From: SXRF01 sp038043465
GTDB taxonomy: Bacteria > Pseudomonadota > Alphaproteobacteria > Rickettsiales > SXRF01
Length of the DNA stretch: 64,000 nucleotides
Assembly (NCBI GenBank): GCA_038043465.1
Contig: JBBTBX010000009.1
Coordinates: forward strand, 101,756 to 165,755
Direction of reading: 5' to 3'
The first letter of the stretch is position 1. Each line of letters starts with the position of its first letter. Both the position numbers and the translations under genes were made by a program. The notes below the pieces were generated by a model. It saw only the letters and a list, made by a program, of their open reading frames with translations. It was not told the origin of the DNA and did not search any database. Shown here in pieces: positions 17,036 to 24,489 of this stretch.

Positions 17036-17701
17036 GTGAACCGCATATATTTCTTTATCGCCATAGCTATTTTAATTGCCTTTCTTATCGCGCAGTTTCC
17101 ATATGCTGTTGCAAAAAATGATGATAAGATGCAACTGGTTTATTCAACTTTGATATTATCCATAGTTGCTCTTGGCGCAAGAAGCCTGCCTTTAAACCAA
17201 ACCCTAAAATATGTAGCTGCATGGATTGTTGTATTTTTTATTATAGTGCTTGGCTATAGCTATAAAGATACTATTTTGAACACGCGGATAATGGCGGAAT
17301 TACTGCCTAACCGCGCGCGGATTAATGCGGAAGGAAATATTGTTATCCGCGCCAGCCAGAATAAACATTTTCATATTGAAGCGAAAGTAAATGGCGTGCC
17401 GGTTAATTTTATGATTGATACTGGCGCGAGCGATGTGGTGCTTAGTAAAAGCGATGCTGAGCGTGCCGGCATAAATACTGAAGAACTTGCTTATACCCGC
17501 ACCTATTATACCGCCAATGGCGTAACCGGTGGCGCGATTATAAAGTTGAAACGCCTGCAGATTGGTGAGTTTATCCTCGATGATTTCCCAGTAAGCGTTA
17601 ATAAAGGCAAAATGGATGGCTCGCTACTCGGAATGAGCGCGCTTAGAGAACTAGGCGGATTCAGGATTGATGGTGACGAGATGGTGATAGGTAAGGATTA
17701 A
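17036..17701 (+). CDS. TIGR02281-type retropepsin-like aspartic protease
   Basis: A 221-residue membrane-anchored protein. Three hydrophobic helices occupy roughly residues 3-21, 36-50 and 58-78. The C-terminal domain holds the clan AA motif FMIDTGASDVVLS with catalytic Asp128, then ILDDFPVSVNKG and LLGMSALREL, as in the TIGR02281 family of alphaproteobacterial retropepsin-like proteins. One Asp per chain implies a dimer. The domain should face the periplasm. The start is a GTG preceded by a weak purine-rich tract. Its substrate is unknown. Confidence 0.85.
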   Translation: MNRIYFFIAIAILIAFLIAQFPYAVAKNDDKMQLVYSTLILSIVALGARSLPLNQTLKYVAAWIVVFFIIVLGYSYKDTILNTRIMAELLPNRARINAEGNIVIRASQNKHFHIEAKVNGVPVNFMIDTGASDVVLSKSDAERAGINTEELAYTRTYYTANGVTGGAIIKLKRLQIGEFILDDFPVSVNKGKMDGSLLGMSALRELGGFRIDGDEMVIGKD

Positions 17702-18021
17702 TACATCACCGATGCTCCTCTTTTTCTTATTACCTCAGGACAATCTCTACACATCGCTTTTACTAGTTCTGGATTAATAATTTCATAAACCGGTTTACTT
17801 CCTGGGCTATTAATTGAGGATGACCATACCACACCAAAACCTGCCATCCCTGCAACTTTTTCATAAGCAACTCTAAAAACACAATCATCTCTTTCAAAAA
17901 CAAGTGCGCCTTGCCGTTTACCATCTCCACCATTAAGCCCTTTGGTACCGTCAAATTTTACGCCATCATTAGTCAGTAAAATTAAAACTTGCCTAGCTTC
18001 TTCTCTTGATAAATTTTCCAT
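17698..18021 (-). CDS. Hypothetical protein
   Basis: I do not recognise this 107-residue protein. From the preferred ATG (18021, with GGAG upstream) it begins ENLSREEARQVLILL, has an acidic/glycine-rich middle (KGLNGGDGKRQG) and a Cys-containing C-terminal part (KAMCRDCPEVI). It has no signal peptide or membrane helix. An in-frame ATG 15 bases further upstream is possible. Its stop codon overlaps the stop of the convergent protease gene by four bases. Confidence 0.5.
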   Translation of the reverse strand: MENLSREEARQVLILLTNDGVKFDGTKGLNGGDGKRQGALVFERDDCVFRVAYEKVAGMAGFGVVWSSSINSPGSKPVYEIINPELVKAMCRDCPEVIRKRGASVMY

Positions 18022-18209
18022 GTTAAATCTCCACAATTTTAAACTTTATAATATTTTATAAGGCATTATAGCCTTTAACTCTGAGAATAAGTTAGCAGTT
18101 TACCAGAGAAAATAGTATTAAGATTTTGTGACAAGTGTTTGAATATAAGAAAATATATGCTATCTATTTGTAAATAAATGATTTTTAATCAACCATACTA
18201 TACACCAAT

Positions 18210-19532
18210 ATGACCCCAGGCGCACGCATCCAAGCTTCCATCGAACTGCTCGACCAGATATTTACCGCATGGCAATCGGAGAAAAGATTTCCTGCCGATA
18301 AAATGCTGGAGCAATATTTCAAGGGGCATCGCTATATTGGTTCTAAGGATCGCGGCGCGGTGGCAGAACTCATATATTGGGTGCTGCGCCATAAATCCAC
18401 TATCCAGTGGTGGCTGGAAAAATATTCGCAAGCCTCAGATGGCAGGGCATTTATTATGGCAGCGCTGATACTACGCCATGATTTCAATCCGCAGACGATG
18501 GAAAGTTTGAGCAAGGACAGCAAATATTCGCCAGATAAACTAAGTGACGCTGAGCAAAAATTTATCCATACATTAGTACGGATGGATCTAACCAACCCGG
18601 ATATGCCCGACCATATCCGCCTGAATTATCCTGAGTGGATGGATGAAAACCTGCGTGCTAGTTTTGGTGACAAACTTGCAGAAGCAATGAACGCTATGAA
18701 TGAACAGGCACCGACCGATTTGCGCGTAAATACGCTGAAAACCCACCGCGAAAAATTGATTGGGCAATTGCAAGCGGAAGGGTTTGATTGCTCCCCTACC
18801 CCATTCTCTCCAATCGGCATACGCCTTACTCGGCGCGCTCCGATTTTTACTTCCAAGTTTTTCAAGGAAGGGCATTTTGAAGTGCAGGATGAAGGCTCGC
18901 AGGCTGTAGCATTACTGGTTGATGCAAAACCAAATCACCGCGTGATTGATTTCTGCGCCGGAGCTGGTGGCAAGACTCTCGCCATAGCTGCAAGCATGGA
19001 AAATAAAGGGCGGATTCTGGCGTGGGACACATCAAAGAAACGCCTCGACCAGATAAATATCCGATTGAGACGTGCTGGCGTACATAATGTGCAGACACAT
19101 GTTCTGGAATCAGAGCATGATGCTTTTATCAAACGTCATAAAGCAACTGCTGACCGCGTCCTGATTGACGTACCATGCAGCGGAAGTGGAACATGGCGAC
19201 GCAATCCAGATCTCAAATGGAGATTCAACAAAAAGGATTTGGAAGAAGTTTGTAAAGTACAGCAAGATATTTTGCAAAGCGCGGCACGATTAGTAAAGCC
19301 CGGTGGCAGGCTGATTTATGCAACTTGTTCAGTGTTTAAGGAAGAGAATGAAAATCAGATTGAGATTTTCTTAAAATCCAGTAACCATTTTAAGGTTGTC
19401 TGTGAACAAAAAATATGGAATAAAAGTCATCCCGCTGACTGTGATAATAATACATCACATTTTCGGGTAGCTCCACACGAAGATGGAGTTGATGGTTTTT
19501 TTGCTGCGGTACTAGAACGTCTACCCGCATAA
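18210..19532 (+). CDS. RsmB-family 16S rRNA (cytosine-C5) methyltransferase
   Basis: A 440-residue SAM-dependent RNA m5C methyltransferase. The N-terminal helical half resembles the NusB/RsmB-type RNA-binding region; the catalytic half contains VIDFCAGAGGKTL (SAM binding), VLIDVPCSGSGTWRRNPD with motif IV Cys and LIYATCSVFKEENE with the motif VI nucleophilic Cys. The proline-cysteine plus TCS pair is diagnostic of the family. In RsmB the target is C967 of 16S rRNA; other family members differ, so the exact site is inferred. It is probably followed in the same transcript by the M23 peptidase. Confidence 0.85.
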   Translation: MTPGARIQASIELLDQIFTAWQSEKRFPADKMLEQYFKGHRYIGSKDRGAVAELIYWVLRHKSTIQWWLEKYSQASDGRAFIMAALILRHDFNPQTMESLSKDSKYSPDKLSDAEQKFIHTLVRMDLTNPDMPDHIRLNYPEWMDENLRASFGDKLAEAMNAMNEQAPTDLRVNTLKTHREKLIGQLQAEGFDCSPTPFSPIGIRLTRRAPIFTSKFFKEGHFEVQDEGSQAVALLVDAKPNHRVIDFCAGAGGKTLAIAASMENKGRILAWDTSKKRLDQINIRLRRAGVHNVQTHVLESEHDAFIKRHKATADRVLIDVPCSGSGTWRRNPDLKWRFNKKDLEEVCKVQQDILQSAARLVKPGGRLIYATCSVFKEENENQIEIFLKSSNHFKVVCEQKIWNKSHPADCDNNTSHFRVAPHEDGVDGFFAAVLERLPA

Positions 19533-19567
19533 AAAAATTAAGAAATTAAATATAATCGGGAGTGACT

Positions 19568-20659
19568 ATGCTAAATTACCAAATTCAGCAAGTGGGCTTG
19601 CTTTCTTATTATCCTGCTGCTGGAAAATATATCAAACAGCTTTTCCATCCACGCAGGATTATTATTGCTTCACAGAAGAAAGTGGTGAAATTCACCATCA
19701 ATATTCCTGCCCAGATTTTTCTATTATTGCTCATTGCCAGTTTCATCTTGTGGTCATCATATACGGTTGGGCGTTTAATCGCGGCGAATATCGCGCTGGA
19801 AGAAAAAGCCCGAGACCTGCATTTAACCAGTCAGTTAGTTACCCAACAAAAACTTGGAGAGATGCTTGTTTCCACTCTGCCGGTTTTGCCCTCCGCAAAG
19901 GATAATAAAATTACACTACCTAATCCCGATCCAAGAAAAGTTGTAATGCTGGAGAAGAAGATTTCTGAGCTGAAAGATTTTAACGAGGAAGTTGCCAAAC
20001 GCATAAGTACAAAAACAGACGGGCATATTGACAATCTGGAGAATATCGTCCGGCAAACCGGATTAAATCCAACATCGATCAAACAAGAATTAAACAAGAA
20101 TAAAAAACATAGAGATGCGGAAGGTGGGCCTTACATCCCAAGCTCACTAATAGAAGTTTCTGATAATACACAGAAGATGTTTGACCTGCTTGATGAATTG
20201 CAAGATCTGCGACAGATTGTTGCCAGCCTCCCCTTGTCGCTGCCAATAAAAAATGCACAGGCACATAGCGGTTTCGGGCATCGTTATGACCCATTTAACG
20301 GCAATGCGGCGTTCCATTCCGGTCTTGATCTTGCCGCTCCCAGCAATTCCGAGATTTACAGCACATCTGACGGAGTTGTGGAAGCAGCTGAGCGTGACCC
20401 TGCATATGGAAATATGATCGATATTAATCATGGTTTCGGTATAGTAACCAGATATGGGCATTTGAAGAGAATAAATGTTAAAAAAGGTGATAAAGTCAAA
20501 CGTGGTGACATTATCGGTGTGCAAGGCAGCACTGGACGTAGCACCGGCGAGCATCTGCATTACGAGGTGCGCTATAATGGTCAGGCCGTTAATCCACAAA
20601 AGTTTTTGCAGGCCGGAAAGCTGCTGGAAGTTAGCAATAGCTCCATACTGGAAGATTAA
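19568..20659 (+). CDS. M23-family (LytM-type) peptidase, membrane anchored
   Basis: A 363-residue protein with one membrane helix near residues 50-70 (IFLLLLIASFILWSSYTVG) and a coiled-coil-rich periplasmic stem, then a C-terminal LytM domain: HSGLDLAAPS (metal-binding His and Asp), a GYGN-like AYGNMIDINHG, and HLHYEVRYNG with the HxH motif. All zinc ligands are present, so it is probably an active peptidoglycan endopeptidase acting in cell division or shape. I prefer ATG 19568 because GGGAG (19558-19562) lies five bases ahead; a GTG at 19562 is part of that site. Confidence 0.88.
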   Translation: MLNYQIQQVGLLSYYPAAGKYIKQLFHPRRIIIASQKKVVKFTINIPAQIFLLLLIASFILWSSYTVGRLIAANIALEEKARDLHLTSQLVTQQKLGEMLVSTLPVLPSAKDNKITLPNPDPRKVVMLEKKISELKDFNEEVAKRISTKTDGHIDNLENIVRQTGLNPTSIKQELNKNKKHRDAEGGPYIPSSLIEVSDNTQKMFDLLDELQDLRQIVASLPLSLPIKNAQAHSGFGHRYDPFNGNAAFHSGLDLAAPSNSEIYSTSDGVVEAAERDPAYGNMIDINHGFGIVTRYGHLKRINVKKGDKVKRGDIIGVQGSTGRSTGEHLHYEVRYNGQAVNPQKFLQAGKLLEVSNSSILED

Positions 20660-20686
20660 TCCTTACTCCGTGTACGACACAAGCGA

Positions 20687-21019
20687 TTAGGATTTCTTAC
20701 GACCACGCTTCTTTTTTGGGCATAAATAGCTGGAGACGATGTAATATTTAAGAGCGCGGATTGACTCCTCCGATGCGCCGGAAGTAAAATAGCGCAGCAC
20801 GATATAACGCTCGGAATCAAGTATTTCCTGGAAGAATCTGCGCTCCCTGCGCGATGACAGCAGCTTGCCTGTCGCCATATTCTCTTCAAGAAGATAGCGT
20901 TTCATTTTACGCACTAAAGACAGGTCATAAAAAGGGGTGTCTAAGGCAAGCAGATCGTCATTATCATTTGACGCTACTGGAAGGAACACAAAATTGTGAC
21001 ACCGCCCTATATGTTGCAT
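20687..21019 (-). CDS. Hypothetical basic protein
   Basis: An unrecognised protein of about 110 residues. It contains VASNDNDD near the N-terminus, a helical middle (KMKRYLLEENMATGK, RRERRFFQEILDSERY) and a strongly basic end (CPKKKRGRKKS), which may bind nucleic acid. I prefer the ATG at 21019; an in-frame TTG at 21037 is also possible. It lies convergent to the M23 peptidase gene with only about 27 bases between them. Confidence 0.5.
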   Translation of the reverse strand: MQHIGRCHNFVFLPVASNDNDDLLALDTPFYDLSLVRKMKRYLLEENMATGKLLSSRRERRFFQEILDSERYIVLRYFTSGASEESIRALKYYIVSSYLCPKKKRGRKKS

Positions 21020-21159
21020 GCGAACAGTATAAATCAACTATATATAGAGTCAATTCGTTTTTTTAACTATTATGAAGAGGTATGAACGTAGACCTTGTAA
21101 TTTGTCATTGCGAGGAAATTTATAATTGTTACAGAAAATAATGATACATCATTATTTTC

Positions 21160-21335
21160 TGGTTACGCCCGCTACGCGGCGAAAAATCGGACTTTCGGTC
21201 TCGATTTTCATACTCCATTATGTATTAAAAAATACAGAATGGAGTATATTTCCAAAGCAATCCAGTAGTCTGCATATATTGAAAATACTGGATTGCCACG
21301 CATTTCTTATAAAAATGCTCACAATGACGGAAGGC
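21160..21335. repeat. Composite palindromic element, family 1, copy 2
   Basis: This explains most of the gene-free stretch 21038-21339. CGCCCGCTACGCGGCG precedes the 29-base core (21183-21211). The core is followed by a hairpin with arms ATACTCCATT and AATGGAGTAT (about 21210-21250) and a second with arms CAATCCAGTA and TACTGGATTG (about 21260-21297). The layout, core plus two hairpins, matches copy 1 although the hairpin sequences differ. Confidence 0.7.
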
Positions 21336-21339
21336 TAGG

Positions 21340-21600
21340 TTACATATCTTTTAAATATTCAGCTAGGAATTCTTCGGCAGATTCGTCCGGTTCTTTGCCA
21401 AATCCGGTATATACAACTTCACCATAATCAGAGACATCTTTACATGCTGTTCTCGTCATAAAATCGCTTTTCATTTTATGATATTGTTTTTCGTTACAGC
21501 GTATATAGGCGTAAAAATCTTCACCGGCGCGTGATACGGCACGGTATAACACTACGCTACTTTGGGCTTTCTGACGAATAACTGAAGCAAATTTGCCCAT
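21340..21600 (-). CDS. Conserved hypothetical protein
   Basis: An 86-residue soluble protein beginning GKFASVIRQKAQSSVVLYR and containing AYIRCNEKQYHKM, DVSDYGEVVYTGFGKEP and an acidic C-terminus (ESAEEFLAEYL). I have a general impression of similar small proteins in alphaproteobacteria, which I could not check, but know no function. TAGGTGAG gives a ribosome site ahead of the ATG. It is followed by a palindromic element and preceded on the same strand by another small gene, with which it may form an operon. Confidence 0.65.
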   Translation of the reverse strand: MGKFASVIRQKAQSSVVLYRAVSRAGEDFYAYIRCNEKQYHKMKSDFMTRTACKDVSDYGEVVYTGFGKEPDESAEEFLAEYLKDM

Positions 21601-21635
21601 AACTCACCTATGAAAAATCATGAGGTTTGCTATAA

Positions 21636-21851
21636 TCATCTAGTTTTCTGAGCTGTTGTATTCTGTTTTGCAAAAGCCTCTTTCATTCTCCATTCCTGAT
21701 CCGGAGAATAATTTAATCCCTTATTTTCTGTCTGCTGACGAATCTTCTGAATTTTATCAACAATACCTGCTCGCTCTTCATCTTTTAAAGAATCATAAGT
21801 TGGCGTTTGGCTAGCTGATGTTTTTTTAGTTGTTGTTTCATTTTCTGACAT
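21636..21851 (-). CDS. Hypothetical small hydrophilic protein
   Basis: A 71-residue protein, Thr/Ser/Lys-rich at the N-terminus (SENETTTKKTSASQT) and helical, charged afterwards (KDEERAGIVDKIQKIRQQ, EWRMKEAFAKQN). It is not recognised. The start is supported by GGAGG eight bases upstream on the minus strand. It lies 35 bases upstream of the next minus-strand gene, probably in the same transcript. Confidence 0.6.
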   Translation of the reverse strand: MSENETTTKKTSASQTPTYDSLKDEERAGIVDKIQKIRQQTENKGLNYSPDQEWRMKEAFAKQNTTAQKTR

Positions 21852-22014
21852 AAATCCTCCATCTCTTATCTATGATATTTTGTTTATTTAATTACATTTG
21901 CCTATAAATACTGCTAAACAATCTAACAAATTTTCCAGCTTTATCACATTAAGCTTTTGTTACAATTTTATTATCATTGAAAATCAGCAATATAATCTTA
22001 ACTCTGGGAATAAC

Positions 22015-22170
22015 TTGTCATACCAGAAGCCAGTTTTTTACATTTGCTTGCAAATGTCCTTATAAAACTGAGCTGTCTGGTATCCAGACTTTACTACGCT
22101 GGATGCACACATAGCTGATTTTGTAACGATTTTTACAAAATCTAACAAAATCCAGCTTCTGGCACGACAA
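22015..22170. repeat. Palindromic element, family 2, copy B
   Basis: This element fills much of the gene-free stretch 21852-22174. It runs from TTGTCATACCAGAAGCCAG to TTCTGGCACGACAA, inverted relative to copy A, and includes the ACATTTGC-tt-GCAAATGT hairpin plus a second hairpin (TTTGTAACG...TTTACAAA). It ends five bases before the stop codon of ccmI and may end that operon's transcript. Confidence 0.7.
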
Positions 22171-22174
22171 ATTA

Positions 22175-22807
22175 TCACTTCCGCCCAATCTGCCGGTCGA
22201 TCATGTCCTTAAGCGATGAATCTTCAGGCAGCGATTTATAGAGCTCCTTCATCTCCGCCATAGCGTTTTCAGTGTCGCCCGACTGCATTTTATGCATCGC
22301 CAGAAAATAGCGCGCTTTCTCATTAGCGGGTTGCAATATAAGCAGCATATCCAGACTTTTCTTTGCGTCCTGCGTTACCGTTCCACCGGCAGCCAGAATC
22401 ATGGCGCTGGCATATGCCATAATTAGCTCCGGATTGCCGCGCGAAAGTAAAATTCCCTGCTTATAAGCATTGGCAGCAGCGTCAAACTGATTTGATTCCA
22501 TAAAATTATCGGCAAGTTCCAGCCATGCCTTAATATCTTTTGGGTCTTTTTTTACAGCGTCGGAATTTACTATTATTTTTTCTTTCAACGCCGATATCTC
22601 TTCTTCACGCTCGGCAAGTAACGGCAAAATTTCCGGTGTCCCAAACTGCTTATATAAAAACAAGCCCCCGCCAGCAATAAACATGGTTATCACTAACGAA
22701 AATAATGTCCGGTTTTTTCTGGAAATTTTTTTATCACGAACCACCGGAAACAACAAAATTCCAAGCAGCAGCACCAGTATTGCAGAAAATATTATATATA
22801 TATTCAT
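22175..22807 (-). CDS. ccmI: Cytochrome c maturation protein CcmI (short form)
   Basis: CcmI presents apocytochrome c to the haem lyase CcmF/CcmH. The 210-residue protein has two membrane helices (about residues 4-22 and 35-53) followed by a TPR region (WLELADNFMESNQFDAAANAY, then the LDMLLILQPANEKARYFLAMH type repeat, shown here only in part). It is much shorter than the roughly 400-residue enterobacterial form and lacks most of the C-terminal domain. It overlaps ccmH by four bases and is the last gene of the operon. Confidence 0.8.
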   Translation of the reverse strand: MNIYIIFSAILVLLLGILLFPVVRDKKISRKNRTLFSLVITMFIAGGGLFLYKQFGTPEILPLLAEREEEISALKEKIIVNSDAVKKDPKDIKAWLELADNFMESNQFDAAANAYKQGILLSRGNPELIMAYASAMILAAGGTVTQDAKKSLDMLLILQPANEKARYFLAMHKMQSGDTENAMAEMKELYKSLPEDSSLKDMIDRQIGRK

Positions 22808-23337
22808 AGTCTTTTTTTAGGTTTTGCACCATGGAAATAAAAAAAGGCGGCACCTCCCCCGATCAACAATACAACCCATGGTCCGAGCCACAATAACACA
22901 GTGCTGGTTTTAAATGGTGGATTCATGAGAATAACGTCACCATAACGCTGTGCCAACTCTGATTTTATTTTCTCTTCACTCATGCCAGAAGTAATCTGTT
23001 GCCTTATGTTACGCCGTATATCGCCCGCGACTTCCGCATTGGAATCAGAAATAGCTTGTCCCTGACACACCATGCAGCGTATTTCTTTAAATAATTCCTG
23101 CGCCCTACGTTCTTGCCCAGAATCAGGCAGCGGAACATCGGCAGCAAAGGCAAATAAAGGAAAAATCCAAAGAAATACTATAGCCATTCCAACTGAAAAG
23201 TTGGGATGGGTATATAAAAATCGAGACCGAAAGTCCGATTTTTCGCCGCGTAGCGGGCGTACGCACTTCAAGAATTCCCAATTCTTGAAGTGCAAAAGAT
23301 ATATTAATAAATTAAGCTTATTCAGCGCGTTTATCAT
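22804..23337 (-). CDS. ccmH: Cytochrome c maturation protein CcmH, with repeat-derived N-terminus
   Basis: CcmH keeps the apocytochrome cysteines reduced for haem attachment. The thiol motif is IRCMVCQGQ, followed by SDSNAEVAGDIR, and the C-terminal helix (VLLWLGPWVVLLIGGG) anchors it. The normal signal-like start MAIVFLWIFPLFAFAAD lies at residue 51 (23187). The frame is open further upstream to an ATG (23337) that overlaps the end of ccmG, the usual coupling position; the extra 50 residues include LRGEKSDFRSRF, encoded by a family 1 element. Either the element enlarged the N-terminus in frame or translation now starts at 23187, where the ribosome site is poor. Confidence 0.88.
   Translation of the reverse strand: MINALNKLNLLIYLLHFKNWEFLKCVRPLRGEKSDFRSRFLYTHPNFSVGMAIVFLWIFPLFAFAADVPLPDSGQERRAQELFKEIRCMVCQGQAISDSNAEVAGDIRRNIRQQITSGMSEEKIKSELAQRYGDVILMNPPFKTSTVLLWLGPWVVLLIGGGAAFFYFHGAKPKKRL
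23215..23312 (-). repeat. Family 1 palindromic element inside ccmH
   Basis: The 27-base core (23217-23243, inverted) and the neighbouring GC-rich word CGCCGCGTAGCGGGCG match copy 2 at 21160. Next to it is a hairpin with arms GCACTTCAAGAATT and AATTCTTGAAGTGC (about 23264-23294), whose TTCAAGAATT word also occurs in copy 1. The element contributes about 30 codons without a stop. Confidence 0.7.
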
Positions 23338-23866
23338 TTAATATACTAATTAATGGTATAAATAATTTCGTCATTGTTTCTTCGGTTATAGGTGCTTTAT
23401 AATGCAACGCTATAGCTCCATTCTTATCAAGTACAAAAGTTTCAGGCACTCCCGTAATAGCCATAGGAACGGTTGTTATTCCAGCTTCATCAACCCCAAT
23501 CTGCTGAAAAGGGTTTCCGCGCTGCTGAAGATATTTGATCGTATCCGCAGGCTTATCCTTCCATGCTATGCCATAAATATTAACCTTGTGAGCAAGCTTC
23601 ATGAGCACTTCATGCTCAGTAGCGCATGGTTCACACCATGAAGCAAAAATATTAACAACAAGAACGCGACCACCGCCGAATAATTGCGGCGTGAACATCT
23701 CATTTTTTCCGAGCGAAGGTAATTCGTAAGCGGAAAATTTCTTACCCTGATTAACGGTAACAATCGCCTTATCACGGTCATCACCGCTGAAAAGCCCAAG
23801 AGCTATGGCAACACTGAGCACAAACAGAATCAAAAGCGGCAACATACGTAAAATATTGCTATTCAT
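23318..23866 (-). CDS. ccmG: Thiol:disulfide interchange protein CcmG/DsbE
   Basis: A periplasmic thioredoxin-like protein of 182 residues, anchored by one N-terminal helix (LPLLILFVLSVAIALGLF). The active site is ASWCEPCATEH and the cis-Pro loop reads GVPETFVLD. It passes electrons to CcmH and apocytochrome c. Length is normal. Its last bases contain the ATG of the long ccmH frame, and it follows the J-like gene by eight bases. Confidence 0.93.
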   Translation of the reverse strand: MNSNILRMLPLLILFVLSVAIALGLFSGDDRDKAIVTVNQGKKFSAYELPSLGKNEMFTPQLFGGGRVLVVNIFASWCEPCATEHEVLMKLAHKVNIYGIAWKDKPADTIKYLQQRGNPFQQIGVDEAGITTVPMAITGVPETFVLDKNGAIALHYKAPITEETMTKLFIPLISILNDKRAE

Positions 23867-23874
23867 AGGTCAAC

Positions 23875-24489
23875 CTATCCCGGTTCCTTATTTTGAAAAT
23901 ATATGCGGATCTCATCCATCTGTAAATTGAGCTTAACCAGCTTCTCGTTATCATGCGCAAGTGTCTTTGCCCGGCGGTGGTAAATTGCGGTTGCATCATC
24001 CAATGTGGCGGTACTGCCCAGACCAAAGCTTTTCAAGCATTCAGCGATATCCAGCCCTTCGGTTGGCGCATCATTAATATCATATCCAGCTTCAATCTCA
24101 AAGCCAGCCATCAGCATTGAAAGCCAGCCTATGCCCCAACGCTGCATATTAAGCCACTGGCGCACTGCCAGATGCATCGCATAAATATTATGCTCCATTT
24201 TTTGCCAGCGGTCACAGGTAATTATATAACCTTTGTCACGATATTTCAGATGCAGGCAAGCTCCTGTGCGGCTGCCAATTTTCTTGCGCAAGCGTTCCAC
24301 CTGTGGTTGCTCGACATCAAGATATAAAACCGCATGATTAATGCCGGTGGCTTCAATTTCCTCTTTAAGAAAATTAATGGCATCGGTTAAACTCATATCA
24401 GCAGAAAAGCCATTATCGCTGCGCTGCTGCATCTTCGCGGTAACAGGAATTGATTCCGGCCAGCTTAAAGGTGATTTAAAATATAACAT
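23875..24489 (-). CDS. J-domain-like protein within the ccm operon
   Basis: A 204-residue cytoplasmic protein, not a standard ccm gene. The C-terminal 45 residues (TLDDATAIYHRRAKTLAHD to LNLQMDEIRIYF) look like the helix II-loop-helix III part of a J domain with the HPD motif replaced by AHD. The N-terminal part contains LKYRDKGYIITCDRWQKMEHN, AMHLAVRQWLNMQRWG, a pattern of small DnaJ-like proteins of alphaproteobacteria, though the family is unnamed to me. It starts directly after the ccmF stop codon, so it is cotranscribed. Without an intact HPD it may not stimulate DnaK. Confidence 0.6.
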   Translation of the reverse strand: MLYFKSPLSWPESIPVTAKMQQRSDNGFSADMSLTDAINFLKEEIEATGINHAVLYLDVEQPQVERLRKKIGSRTGACLHLKYRDKGYIITCDRWQKMEHNIYAMHLAVRQWLNMQRWGIGWLSMLMAGFEIEAGYDINDAPTEGLDIAECLKSFGLGSTATLDDATAIYHRRAKTLAHDNEKLVKLNLQMDEIRIYFQNKEPG

